Positions 6,029 to 12,359 are shown, counted from the stretch's first letter. The stretch: 12,439 nucleotides of DNA from Chloroflexota bacterium (GCA_009778865.1 WRFJ01000012.1:1-12439), one strand, 5' to 3'. Notes: generated by a model not told the origin, from the sequence alone. Numbers and translations are program-made.

Positions 6029-7183
6029 TTAGAAATCTAAAAGTAATGGCAGGTCTTTAGCTAAATCGTCGGTACGCGCTTTTTCTTCGCGGCGACTCTT
6101 TTCACGCTCGTCCATACGCATCTGCAGTTCAGTACCTTTTTCGTAGTAACTGTGCACAATAGACAGGTCGTTATCCACGAATAATAAAGACATATCTACT
6201 ACATTGCCTTGGGTACGATTGTATTCAGATATTATCACATTAGCATTGGGACAGGCGTTTTTAAGACTTTGGCTAACATCTTTAAGCATGTCTTCATCAA
6301 TTTTTTTGGCTTCCACATTGCATATCATGTACACCAAAGGAGTCTCTTTAAGATTTAAGTGGCAAGTAGGCTGGCCGATAGCTGCCTCCATAGCATGGAT
6401 AGCACTTTGTATACGAGCACTTCTTTTGTTAAAAGAGCCGCCCCCATTATTAAGCTCGGCTATGCCACGTGCCAATACACAAAAACCTTTAAGATTGTAA
6501 AGCAGCTCTCCTACTCCCAGCGCCAGATTAGCAGCGTATTTCTTGCTCTCACCGCTCAATAAGAAATTAGTGAAATAACCTACATATTGACGATTTATAG
6601 CATTCATATTTTCGTTTAAAGAATCGCTCTGACGCATAAAAAGAGCGTTATCGGCTACGAAGACGGCTTCACAGGCATCATACAAAGTATTCAGAGCAAT
6701 AGCCGTATTATGGGATGAGCGTTCTTCTACGGCTTCTTCATGAGAAAAAGGTAATACCGTAAAAGCATAGATAGGTTTTCTGAAGTTTTCCCGTAAAAGA
6801 TTGGCAATTATGGGAGTAGCACCGCTACCCATGCCACCGGCCGTGCCGCAAATCAGTAAAAAAGCATCGGCTGCTGCTACTGAACTATTAGTACGAATAG
6901 CCGATAATAAATTTTGACCTTCGGCCACCATAAGTTCAGCTCCCACAGCTGCTTCTTTGGCAGTACCATGGCCTCCGGTGCGTTCAAGGCCTACCACTAC
7001 ACGATGAACAGCATCTTTTTTAATATCTTTTAAGACCAATAAGTCGGCCATATCACTGTTAACAGCGATGGCATCTACAAGAAAAGAGGCATCATGGTTT
7101 CTCTTGGCTACTTTATTCATGCGCACAAATTCATCAGCGATACGTCCGCCGCACTGCCCTACGCCAATAATAAATAGTCTCAT
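6029..7183 (-). CDS. Tubulin/FtsZ superfamily GTPase, CetZ-like, non-FtsZ
   Basis: The 384 residues show the tubulin/FtsZ GTP-binding half: GVGQCGGRIADEF (7-19) contacts the nucleotide, AVNSDMADL (40-48), GGHGTAKEAA (70-79) and the T4 glycine loop GTAGGMGSGATP (113-124), equivalent to the tubulin signature. LPFSHEEAVEERSSHNTAIALNTL (144-167) and FVADN (175-179) are closer to CetZ-type proteins than to FtsZ. The second half retains beta-strand patterning (PLVYMICNV, 282-290). The predicted T7 stretch (219-234, NLALGVGELLYNLKGF) has no Asp where FtsZ has its catalytic NxDxxD pattern. A charged linker (355-372) ends in DLAKDLPLLLDF, like the C-terminal peptide of FtsZ. AAGGAG lies 11 nt before the ATG. 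It is a lone gene, away from any division cluster. A cell-shape or membrane role is a guess. Confidence 0.85.
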   Translation of the reverse strand: MRLFIIGVGQCGGRIADEFVRMNKVAKRNHDASFLVDAIAVNSDMADLLVLKDIKKDAVHRVVVGLERTGGHGTAKEAAVGAELMVAEGQNLLSAIRTNSSVAAADAFLLICGTAGGMGSGATPIIANLLRENFRKPIYAFTVLPFSHEEAVEERSSHNTAIALNTLYDACEAVFVADNALFMRQSDSLNENMNAINRQYVGYFTNFLLSGESKKYAANLALGVGELLYNLKGFCVLARGIAELNNGGGSFNKRSARIQSAIHAMEAAIGQPTCHLNLKETPLVYMICNVEAKKIDEDMLKDVSQSLKNACPNANVIISEYNRTQGNVVDMSLLFVDNDLSIVHSYYEKGTELQMRMDEREKSRREEKARTDDLAKDLPLLLDF

Positions 7184-7225
7184 AACAGAAGCTGCTCCTT
7201 ACGAAAAATCTTTTTTATACTTATA

Positions 7226-7254
7226 AGCTTACAAGCCACGAGCAGCTTTGTCAA
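7226..7254 (-). promoter_or_regulatory. Promoter of the tubulin-like gene
   Basis: On the minus strand a perfect TTGACA (7249-7254) is 17 nt from TAAGCT (7226-7231), predicting a start near 7219 and a leader of about 36 nt bearing the AAGGAG ribosome site. The -10 box is weak; TATAAG just downstream is an alternative at a longer spacing. Confidence 0.45.
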
Positions 7255-7264
7255 TAAACAGATG

Positions 7265-7294
7265 TTGAAACATACCTTCTTTATGATACATAAT
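7265..7294 (+). promoter_or_regulatory. Leaderless promoter of the TatD gene
   Basis: TTGAAA (7265-7270), 18 nt, then CATAAT (7289-7294), with exactly 6 nt between the -10 box and the ATG at 7301. The A of the start codon is then the expected +1 of the transcript. No Shine-Dalgarno sequence precedes the ATG. The same TTGAAA-18 arrangement drives the tRNA-His gene at 12312. Confidence 0.6.
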
Positions 7295-7300
7295 TAGAGC

Positions 7301-8110
7301 ATGAAATTAATAGATACACATGCCCATTTGGATTTTGAACACTACCATGAAGATCGTGCTAAAATATGCGCACGAGCCAGTTCTGAACTGCAAGCGGTAA
7401 TTAACGTTGGCACATCAGCAGCTTCCTGTAAGGCTTGTTTAGACTTATCTTATAAGTATGCTAACTTTTATGCTACTGTCGGACTGCATCCTAACGACGC
7501 TTTAAGTTTTAATGATAAAGACTGGGCAAAAATAGAAGCAATAGCTACTGATCCGCGTGTAGTAGCTATTGGTGAAACAGGCCTTGATCTATATCGCGAT
7601 GTGCCACTAATACCACAAAAAAAATTGCTGGAAAAGCACCTCGAACTGGCTAATAAAGTAGAAAAGCCGGTAATATTGCACTGCCGAGAGGCTACTCAAG
7701 AATTATTGGATTTTATAAATCAGTGGAGTCAAACTAAACCCATGCCGCTATGTCTTTTGCATTGCTTTAGCCAAAGTGAACAGGTCATGCAAAGATATGT
7801 CTCAATAGGGTTTTATATTGCTGTTGGCGGAGCTATAACTTACAAAAACAGTCAGAAATTATATCCCATGCTTAAAAATATACCATCTTATCGTCTGATG
7901 CTAGAAACAGATGCGCCTTTTCTGCCGCCGCAAAGTCATAGAGGCGAGCGCAATGAGCCTTCATATATTATAGAAACAGCACAAAAAGTAGCAGAAATAC
8001 GAGAGGTAAGTTTAAGCGAACTGACTGAACATACTACACAAAACGCCATACATTTTTTTAACTTGCCAAATTTAAAAAACAAAGAACCGCAAGAAGATCT
8101 TGCGTTTTAG
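7301..8110 (+). CDS. TatD family metal-dependent DNase/hydrolase
   Basis: TatD proteins are TIM-barrel amidohydrolase-superfamily enzymes with 3'-5' DNase activity linked to DNA repair and DNA breakdown; some also edit D-aminoacyl-tRNA. All metal-site elements are present: THAHLD with His7 and His9, GETGLD with Glu92, LHCREA with His127, LHCFS with His154, and ETDAPFLPP with Asp204. The length of 269 residues is typical for the family. The ATG start sits at the predicted transcript start (leaderless). Its TAG stop overlaps the AGGAG of the following 72-residue gene, so the two are cotranscribed and probably coupled. The C-terminal NLPNLKNKEPQEDLAF extends a little past the usual end. The precise substrate cannot be read from the sequence. 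Confidence 0.93.
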   Translation: MKLIDTHAHLDFEHYHEDRAKICARASSELQAVINVGTSAASCKACLDLSYKYANFYATVGLHPNDALSFNDKDWAKIEAIATDPRVVAIGETGLDLYRDVPLIPQKKLLEKHLELANKVEKPVILHCREATQELLDFINQWSQTKPMPLCLLHCFSQSEQVMQRYVSIGFYIAVGGAITYKNSQKLYPMLKNIPSYRLMLETDAPFLPPQSHRGERNEPSYIIETAQKVAEIREVSLSELTEHTTQNAIHFFNLPNLKNKEPQEDLAF

Positions 8111-8119
8111 GAGAAAAAA

Positions 8120-8338
8120 ATGGGTATTTCAATAGATTGGTTAATGATGATATCTGCAATCTGTATAATATCAGGTATTATTATATCTTTAACTCAAAAT
8201 GAACGAACTAAAAAAGAGCTTGACATCTTAAAGCAACAATATCAACATGATATAACAATGCTGAAAGACGACTACAACAATAAAATTGTCTTATTGGAAC
8301 AAAAATTTCAAAAATATATAGACACGCAAAATAAATAA
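8120..8338 (+). CDS. Small membrane-anchored coiled-coil protein, unknown function
   Basis: This 72-residue protein has one N-terminal hydrophobic segment (about 6-25, WLMMISAICIISGIIISL) followed by a charged helix (29-70) with heptad-like spacing of Leu/Ile (ELDILKQQY, ITMLKDDY, IVLLEQKF). It would be anchored in the membrane with a coiled-coil arm, likely cytoplasmic because Arg/Lys follow the segment. AGGAG at 8109-8113 with a 6-nt spacer to ATG supports translation, and it starts 9 nt after the TatD stop, so it is the second gene of that transcript. I recognise no family. It might be a scaffold, or a simple small membrane protein carried by the operon. Confidence 0.7.
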   Translation: MGISIDWLMMISAICIISGIIISLTQNERTKKELDILKQQYQHDITMLKDDYNNKIVLLEQKFQKYIDTQNK

Positions 8339-8342
8339 TCAA

Positions 8343-8362
8343 ATCGGCATTAAGATGCCGAT
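8343..8362. terminator. Hairpin between convergent genes
   Basis: ATCGGCAT (8343-8350) and ATGCCGAT (8355-8362) form an 8-bp stem with a 4-nt loop. On the plus strand it is followed by ATAATTTT and ends the tatD transcript 4 nt after the 72-residue gene's stop; on the minus strand it lies 6 nt past the nth stop and is followed by a T-rich stretch. It likely works in both directions. Confidence 0.75.
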
Positions 8363-8368
8363 ATAATT

Positions 8369-9001
8369 TTAAAAAGTACCGTTAGAAAGGCATTCTTTGT
8401 GAAAAAATGGGCAACGTATACACTGGGGACGTTGTGATGCACATATATCACGTCCGAAGTAGATCATCAGATGATTAATATTGCCCCAGTCTTCTTTAGG
8501 AAAAGCCGTACAGATATCTTTTTCCACTTTATCAGAGTCGGTATTAACAGTAAAGCCCAAGCGGCGTGATATACGCCCCACGTGGGTGTCTACGGCAATA
8601 CCATCTACTATATGAAAACCGTCGGTCAATACAATATTAGCTGTTTTGCGTGCTACTCCTCTTAATTTTAAGAGATCGGCCATATTATCAGGCACCTGTC
8701 CTCCGAAATCATGAGTAATAATTTGGGCAGTGGCAATAATATTTTTAGCTTTATTATTATAAAAACCCGTTGAGTAGATAATAGCGATCACATCATCTAT
8801 ATCGGCTTCCGCTAGATCTCCAGGCAAAGGATAGTATTTAAAAAGAGTAGGCGTTACTTGGTTTACTTTAGCATCGGTACACTGAGCTGAAAGAATAGTA
8901 GCCACCAACACTTGCCAAGAATTGCTAAAATGTAAACTGGGACGGGCATCAGGATACATTTGTTTAAGAGTATTATATACAGTTACAGCTTTAGTAATCA
9001 T
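8369..9001 (-). CDS. nth: Endonuclease III (DNA glycosylase/AP lyase)
   Basis: Nth removes oxidised pyrimidines and cleaves the resulting abasic site. The 210-residue length matches the family. LSAQCTDAKVN (37-47) is a hallmark of the first helices; the helix-hairpin-helix is LRGVARKTANIVL (113-125) with the catalytic Lys119, and VDTHVGRISRRLGF (137-150) carries the catalytic Asp138. The C-terminal [4Fe-4S] ligands are Cys187, Cys194, Cys197 and Cys204. The spacing is C-x6-C-x2-C-x6-C, one residue longer than the usual x5 in the last gap. The hairpin reads GVA in place of the usual GVG. The ATG lies 6 nt from a TATAAT box, so the message appears leaderless and no ribosome site is seen. It is divergent from cobQ and ends at the shared hairpin. 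Confidence 0.95.
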   Translation of the reverse strand: MITKAVTVYNTLKQMYPDARPSLHFSNSWQVLVATILSAQCTDAKVNQVTPTLFKYYPLPGDLAEADIDDVIAIIYSTGFYNNKAKNIIATAQIITHDFGGQVPDNMADLLKLRGVARKTANIVLTDGFHIVDGIAVDTHVGRISRRLGFTVNTDSDKVEKDICTAFPKEDWGNINHLMIYFGRDICASQRPQCIRCPFFHKECLSNGTF

Positions 9002-9007
9002 AAACTT

Positions 9008-9035
9008 ATTATACTATAAGACGCTAGCGTCTTAA
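9008..9035 (-). promoter_or_regulatory. Leaderless promoter of nth
   Basis: On the minus strand TTAAGA (9030-9035), 16 nt, then a perfect TATAAT (9008-9013). Exactly 6 nt separate TATAAT from the ATG at 9001, placing the transcript start on the start codon. The -35 and spacer lie inside the palindrome at 9012-9040. Confidence 0.6.
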
Positions 9036-9040
9036 TAGTA
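9012..9040. repeat. Palindrome in the nth-cobQ divergent promoter region
   Basis: TAAGACGCTAGCGTCTTA (9017-9034) is a perfect 18-bp palindrome. TACTAT (9012-9017) and ATAGTA (9035-9040) extend the symmetry with one unpaired base (9034). It covers the nth -35/spacer and lies where a -35 would be for cobQ. As it sits between divergent genes it is not a terminator for either; a regulator binding site for one or both promoters is the natural reading. Confidence 0.6.
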
Positions 9041-9044
9041 ATAA

Positions 9045-9053
9045 TGTTATAAT
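9045..9053 (+). promoter_or_regulatory. Extended -10 promoter of cobQ
   Basis: TGTTATAAT (9045-9053) is a consensus extended -10. No -35 is recognisable; that position lies in the palindrome (about 9025-9030). The start would be near 9060, giving a leader of about 43 nt with the ribosome site AAAGGTG at 9092-9098. The leader is far too short for a cobalamin riboswitch. Confidence 0.6.
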
Positions 9054-9102
9054 ATAACGTTTAAAACAAGAAAAATTTACTTTTATAAATAAAAGGTGTT
9101 AT

Positions 9103-10641
9103 ATGACTAAACAGGCAAAAGCTATTATGGTGCAAGGCACTTCTTCTAACGTTGGTAAAAGTATATTGGTAGCTGCTCTATGCCGCATATTCAAACAAGA
9201 TGGTTATAGCGTAGCTCCTTATAAATCACAAAATATGGCCCTAAATGCTTTTGTTACTAAAGAAGGCGGTGAAATGGGACGTGCTCAAGTTGTGCAAGCT
9301 GAAGCCGCCGGCATAGATCCCAGTGTGCACATGAACCCCATTTTGCTAAAACCTGAAGCTGATGCACGTTCACAAGTAGTGGTACTTGGTAAAGTGCAAA
9401 CCACCGTTAAAGCTAAAGAATACTATAAATTGACCGATGACTTGTTAAAAATTGCCATGGATAGTTTAGTTAAGCTACGCAACGAATATGATGTTGTAGT
9501 TATAGAAGGTGCCGGCAGTCCGGCTGAAATAAATCTAAGTAAACATGAGATAGCTAATATGCGCATCGCCAGAGAAGCTGCCGCCCCAGTACTTTTAGTA
9601 GGAGATATAGATAGAGGCGGTGTATATGCTTCTTGTTACGGCACAGTGCAACTTTTGTCTAAAGAAGACCGCAAATATATTAAAGGTTATGTGATAAATA
9701 AACTGCGCGGAGACGGCTCGCTTTTAGCACCGGCCAATAAAATATTGGAAAAGAAAACCCATATTCCCATAATAGGCGTGGTGCCCTATTTTAAAAATAT
9801 TACTATTGCGCAGGAAGACAGTGTGTATTTAGATAATCCGCAGGAAGAAAGCGCCAAATGCGATTTGGATGTAGTTATTGTGCGCTTACCCCATATATCC
9901 AATTATGATGATTTTGACCCTATAAAAGCTTTTGGTGGCGCCCTACGCTATGTACAAAAAGTTTCTGAACTGGGCAACCCGCATATTATTATACTACCAG
10001 GCAGCAAAAACACTTTTGCTGATCTTAAGTGGCTTAAAGACAACGGTCTTTTTAATGTTATCCAAATTAAAAACTCTCAAGGTACTGTCATTATAGGTAT
10101 CTGCGGCGGTTATCAAATAATGGGTAAAACTCTTTCCGACCCGCTAGGTATAGAAAAAGACCCTGAAGATCAAACCAATTGGACACAGGAAGACAGCGGG
10201 CTGGGCATATTAGACTCTCATACTATCTTTGCAGATGAAAAACGCACATGCCAAACCACTGCTCAGACTATACAAAATCGCAGTATCTTGGACAATATGG
10301 CCGGCATTAAACTTAGCGGCTATGAAATACATATGGGTCGCACTACAGTAGAAGGTTCCTGCGCTTTTAATCTTTGCACACAGGGAGGCAAGGCTTGTGT
10401 CGTACATGATGGGGCACTAAACAAAGAAGGAAATGCCTTCGGCACTTATTTACATGGTATTTTTGATAGCTCGGAGTTTACATCAATTTTATTAAACAAT
10501 GTACGAAAATATTATGGCCTACCCCAACGCTACGATATGACCGGCGTTAACAAAAATGCCGAATACAACAAACTGGCAGATATTGTGCGTCAAAATGTGG
10601 ATATGGCTAAAATTTATGAGATTTTAAATAAAGGCCTGTAA
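9103..10641 (+). CDS. cobQ: Cobyric acid synthase
   Basis: CobQ uses ATP and glutamine to amidate the b, d, e and g side chains of adenosylcobyrinic a,c-diamide, a late step in corrinoid synthesis. The 512-residue protein has the normal two-domain build. The N-terminal dethiobiotin-synthetase-like domain carries the P-loop VQGTSSNVGKS (10-20), YKSQNMALN (40-48) and EGAGSPAEINL (135-145). The C-terminal class I glutamine amidotransferase has the nucleophile Cys334 in GICGGYQIMG, SGYEIHMGRT (405-414) and the triad His451 in GTYLHGIFDS. No other cobalamin gene is adjacent, so it may serve de novo synthesis encoded elsewhere or the remodelling of salvaged corrinoids. AAAGGTG at 9092-9098 precedes the ATG by 4 nt. 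Confidence 0.97.
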   Translation: MTKQAKAIMVQGTSSNVGKSILVAALCRIFKQDGYSVAPYKSQNMALNAFVTKEGGEMGRAQVVQAEAAGIDPSVHMNPILLKPEADARSQVVVLGKVQTTVKAKEYYKLTDDLLKIAMDSLVKLRNEYDVVVIEGAGSPAEINLSKHEIANMRIAREAAAPVLLVGDIDRGGVYASCYGTVQLLSKEDRKYIKGYVINKLRGDGSLLAPANKILEKKTHIPIIGVVPYFKNITIAQEDSVYLDNPQEESAKCDLDVVIVRLPHISNYDDFDPIKAFGGALRYVQKVSELGNPHIIILPGSKNTFADLKWLKDNGLFNVIQIKNSQGTVIIGICGGYQIMGKTLSDPLGIEKDPEDQTNWTQEDSGLGILDSHTIFADEKRTCQTTAQTIQNRSILDNMAGIKLSGYEIHMGRTTVEGSCAFNLCTQGGKACVVHDGALNKEGNAFGTYLHGIFDSSEFTSILLNNVRKYYGLPQRYDMTGVNKNAEYNKLADIVRQNVDMAKIYEILNKGL

Positions 10642-10692
10642 TCTTTAACGCCACAAAATCTCTGCCACACAAATCCCATAGCTAATGATATA

Positions 10693-10719
10693 AAAACGCA
10701 AGTTTAAATTCGCAGTTTT
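10693..10719. terminator. Weak imperfect hairpin between cobQ and nrpR
   Basis: AAAAC (10693-10697) pairs with GTTTT (10715-10719), continuing inward with GC:GC and several A-T pairs after a bulge and a mismatch. It is the only foldable element between the convergent genes, AT-rich and poorly supported; transcript ends here may depend on a factor. Confidence 0.3.
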
Positions 10720-10744
10720 ATTATAAAAATTTATAAAATAACTT

Positions 10745-11764
10745 TTAAATATAATCTTCCAAATAAGTCCAAAATGAAATAAGTTTATCGATCTCTACCA
10801 AGTTGCTCATGGCTTTATTAGTAATTTTAATACCTTCTTCAGTAGCCGCTGCTAAAGGGTTTAAGCCACCGGCCAGCACTATACCTACTTTGTTAACCCC
10901 TACTGGTATTTCACATACCGATTTACCGGGCTCACCCAAGGTCAGTACATTACCTATGCCAATTTCTTTAAGTTTATCTACCACTTTTTTTACTTTAGAC
11001 AAACACACTGCCGGTATTTGGCGAAAATTGGCTAGAACTTTACCATCACCGACTTCAGCAGTAGCGCGCACTGTAGTCATGCCGCTATTTATAAAAATCT
11101 CTGAAGGATCTAGCGAGCAGCCATTGTAGTTTATAATCTCGGTAAAGCGCCAAGGCTGTCCACCTCTGTATTGCAATATACCCCCAAAAATAGACTCCAC
11201 TGGTACGCCGGCTCGTATTAAAGCAGCATTGACTACAATAGCGCAAACTGTAGCTATACCAACCATACCTTTAGGTACCGGCACACCGGAAATAGACTCT
11301 TTTTCTAAAGCTATAAACATTTTATCAGAAAGACAAAGGCCAGCTTTAAAGGCACTACGCATAGCCAACATAACTCTAGGCATATCTTCAGCAGCACAGA
11401 AAGATATATTTACCGGAATTTTACCGGATAATCTAAATACGTCGAAAGAGGATATATAAGCTATGCGCTCAATGTTATCTATGGCAAAACCCACTTTATC
11501 ACTGACCATAGCATTAGAAAGCTCTTCAATACCATGTTTAGTAATAATACGACCATCACGACGGGAAATTTTAGCGGTCAAACCACGTCCGTCAAGTAAG
11601 CTTAAATGATAGCGCACCGCCCGTTCTGAAAGTACAATAGCATGCTCTTCTTTTAACTTACGGGCAATAATATTGGAGCCTACCGGACCATTGCCTTCAC
11701 TTAAGATTTTAAGTATGGCATTCTGTTCGCGCTCTACTTCGCGTCCACGCCCTTTTATAGCCAT
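10745..11764 (-). CDS. nrpR: NrpR-like transcriptional regulator (winged helix plus NrpR/DUF128 domain)
   Basis: In methanogens NrpR represses nitrogen-fixation and glutamine-synthetase genes and lets go when 2-oxoglutarate rises. The 339-residue protein has an N-terminal winged helix (about 12-80; ILKILSEG, SERAVRYHLSLLDGRGL, DGRIITKHGIEEL) and one NrpR effector domain (about 90-320), with GLCLSDKM, GIATVCAIVVNAALIRAGVPVESIFGG, YRGGQPWRF, SGMTTVRAT and GIVLAGGLNPLAAATEEGI visible. Archaeal proteins often carry two such domains, whereas here there is one. GAGGTG at 11769-11774 with a 4-nt spacer supports the ATG. It is a single gene with no nif, glnA or amt in the window, so its targets are not known. 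A different effector or regulon in this bacterium is possible. Confidence 0.88.
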   Translation of the reverse strand: MAIKGRGREVEREQNAILKILSEGNGPVGSNIIARKLKEEHAIVLSERAVRYHLSLLDGRGLTAKISRRDGRIITKHGIEELSNAMVSDKVGFAIDNIERIAYISSFDVFRLSGKIPVNISFCAAEDMPRVMLAMRSAFKAGLCLSDKMFIALEKESISGVPVPKGMVGIATVCAIVVNAALIRAGVPVESIFGGILQYRGGQPWRFTEIINYNGCSLDPSEIFINSGMTTVRATAEVGDGKVLANFRQIPAVCLSKVKKVVDKLKEIGIGNVLTLGEPGKSVCEIPVGVNKVGIVLAGGLNPLAAATEEGIKITNKAMSNLVEIDKLISFWTYLEDYI

Positions 11765-11785
11765 AAAACACCTCTTATAGAAGTT

Positions 11786-11814
11786 TAAATAGCAAAAATT
11801 ACCTTGGGTGATAA
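11786..11814 (-). promoter_or_regulatory. Promoter and possible autoregulatory operator of nrpR
   Basis: On the minus strand TTATCA (11809-11814) is 17 nt from TATTTA (11786-11791), which has TG at the extended position. An interrupted palindrome ATTACC-TTG-GGTGAT (11798-11812; 5 of 6 pairs) overlaps the -35 and spacer, where a bound repressor would block polymerase. It resembles the reported Methanosarcina-type operator GGTA-N6-TACC only in its half-site letters, not in orientation or spacing. Confidence 0.4.
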
Positions 11815-11971
11815 AAACATTAAGTATTTAAAATTTAATACTACAACTTCTCTTAATAATATAATAAATTGCCGTTAATGTACAAGGCGATTTAGCTGTA
11901 TTTACCGTATTTTTTAACTAAATATGCCATTTATATGGTTGAAAATATAACTACATAAAGATAAGTTTTTT

Positions 11972-11980
11972 TGTTAGAAT
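11972..11980 (+). promoter_or_regulatory. Leaderless extended -10 promoter of the Smr gene
   Basis: TGTTAGAAT (11972-11980) is an extended -10 element with exactly 6 nt before the ATG at 11987, so the expected transcript start is the start codon itself. No ribosome site and no clear -35 is present. The remaining intergenic DNA (11815-11971) is AT-rich, and I see nothing definite in it. Confidence 0.55.
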
Positions 11981-11986
11981 AAATCT

Positions 11987-12274
11987 ATGAGTATCTATTA
12001 TCAACACGACGGTAAAAAAGAAAAAGTATCGGACACTCTACACATACGCATGATGACTCAAGATGAAGCTAGACCTTTGGTAGAAGCTTTCTTGGATAAG
12101 TGCTTTATGGCTAGAATACGCGTATGCTACATCGTACATGGCAAAACCGGCACTGTACTACGCAAAATGGTGCACGCAATGCTGCAAGATCATTCACTGG
12201 TAGATTCTTTTCGTAGTGGACAAAATAATGAAGGTGAAATGGGTGTAACGGCGGTTTATCTTACTTATAGATAA
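11987..12274 (+). CDS. Stand-alone Smr (MutS2 C-terminal) domain protein
   Basis: This 95-residue protein matches the Smr domain by its pattern: a first strand (residues 15-21), helix EARPLVEAFLDKCFMARI (27-44), strand VCYIVHG with the HGKTGTVLR signature (51-59), helix LRKMVHAMLQDHSLVDSF and the final strand GVTAVYLTY (86-94). Smr domains nick DNA or bind and cut RNA in MutS2 and in small stand-alone proteins. The first motif, normally LDLHG, is LHIRM here (18-22), which removes the conserved Asp and His. The HGxGxG glycine pattern is also altered to HGKTG. Nuclease activity is therefore doubtful and nucleic-acid binding more likely. The gene is monocistronic and appears leaderless. It lies 85 nt upstream of tRNA-His. 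Confidence 0.8.
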   Translation: MSIYYQHDGKKEKVSDTLHIRMMTQDEARPLVEAFLDKCFMARIRVCYIVHGKTGTVLRKMVHAMLQDHSLVDSFRSGQNNEGEMGVTAVYLTYR

Positions 12275-12311
12275 TACTAAATTCATTTATAACTCATGCA
12301 ATGTTTTAGAA

Positions 12312-12341
12312 TTGAAAAGGTATGCATCTTTAGTTTATAAT
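12312..12341 (+). promoter_or_regulatory. Promoter of tRNA-His
   Basis: TTGAAA (12312-12317), 18 nt, then a perfect TATAAT (12336-12341) predicts a start near 12348, about 12 nt before the mature 5' end. This is the strongest promoter in the window by match to consensus. Confidence 0.7.
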
Positions 12342-12359
12342 TGAGCCTGCATGTTTTAT

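Noticed and set aside
9002..9102. Cobalamin riboswitch upstream of cobQ.
   Set aside because: Only 101 bp, shared with the nth promoter, without the B12-box sequence or room for the fold.
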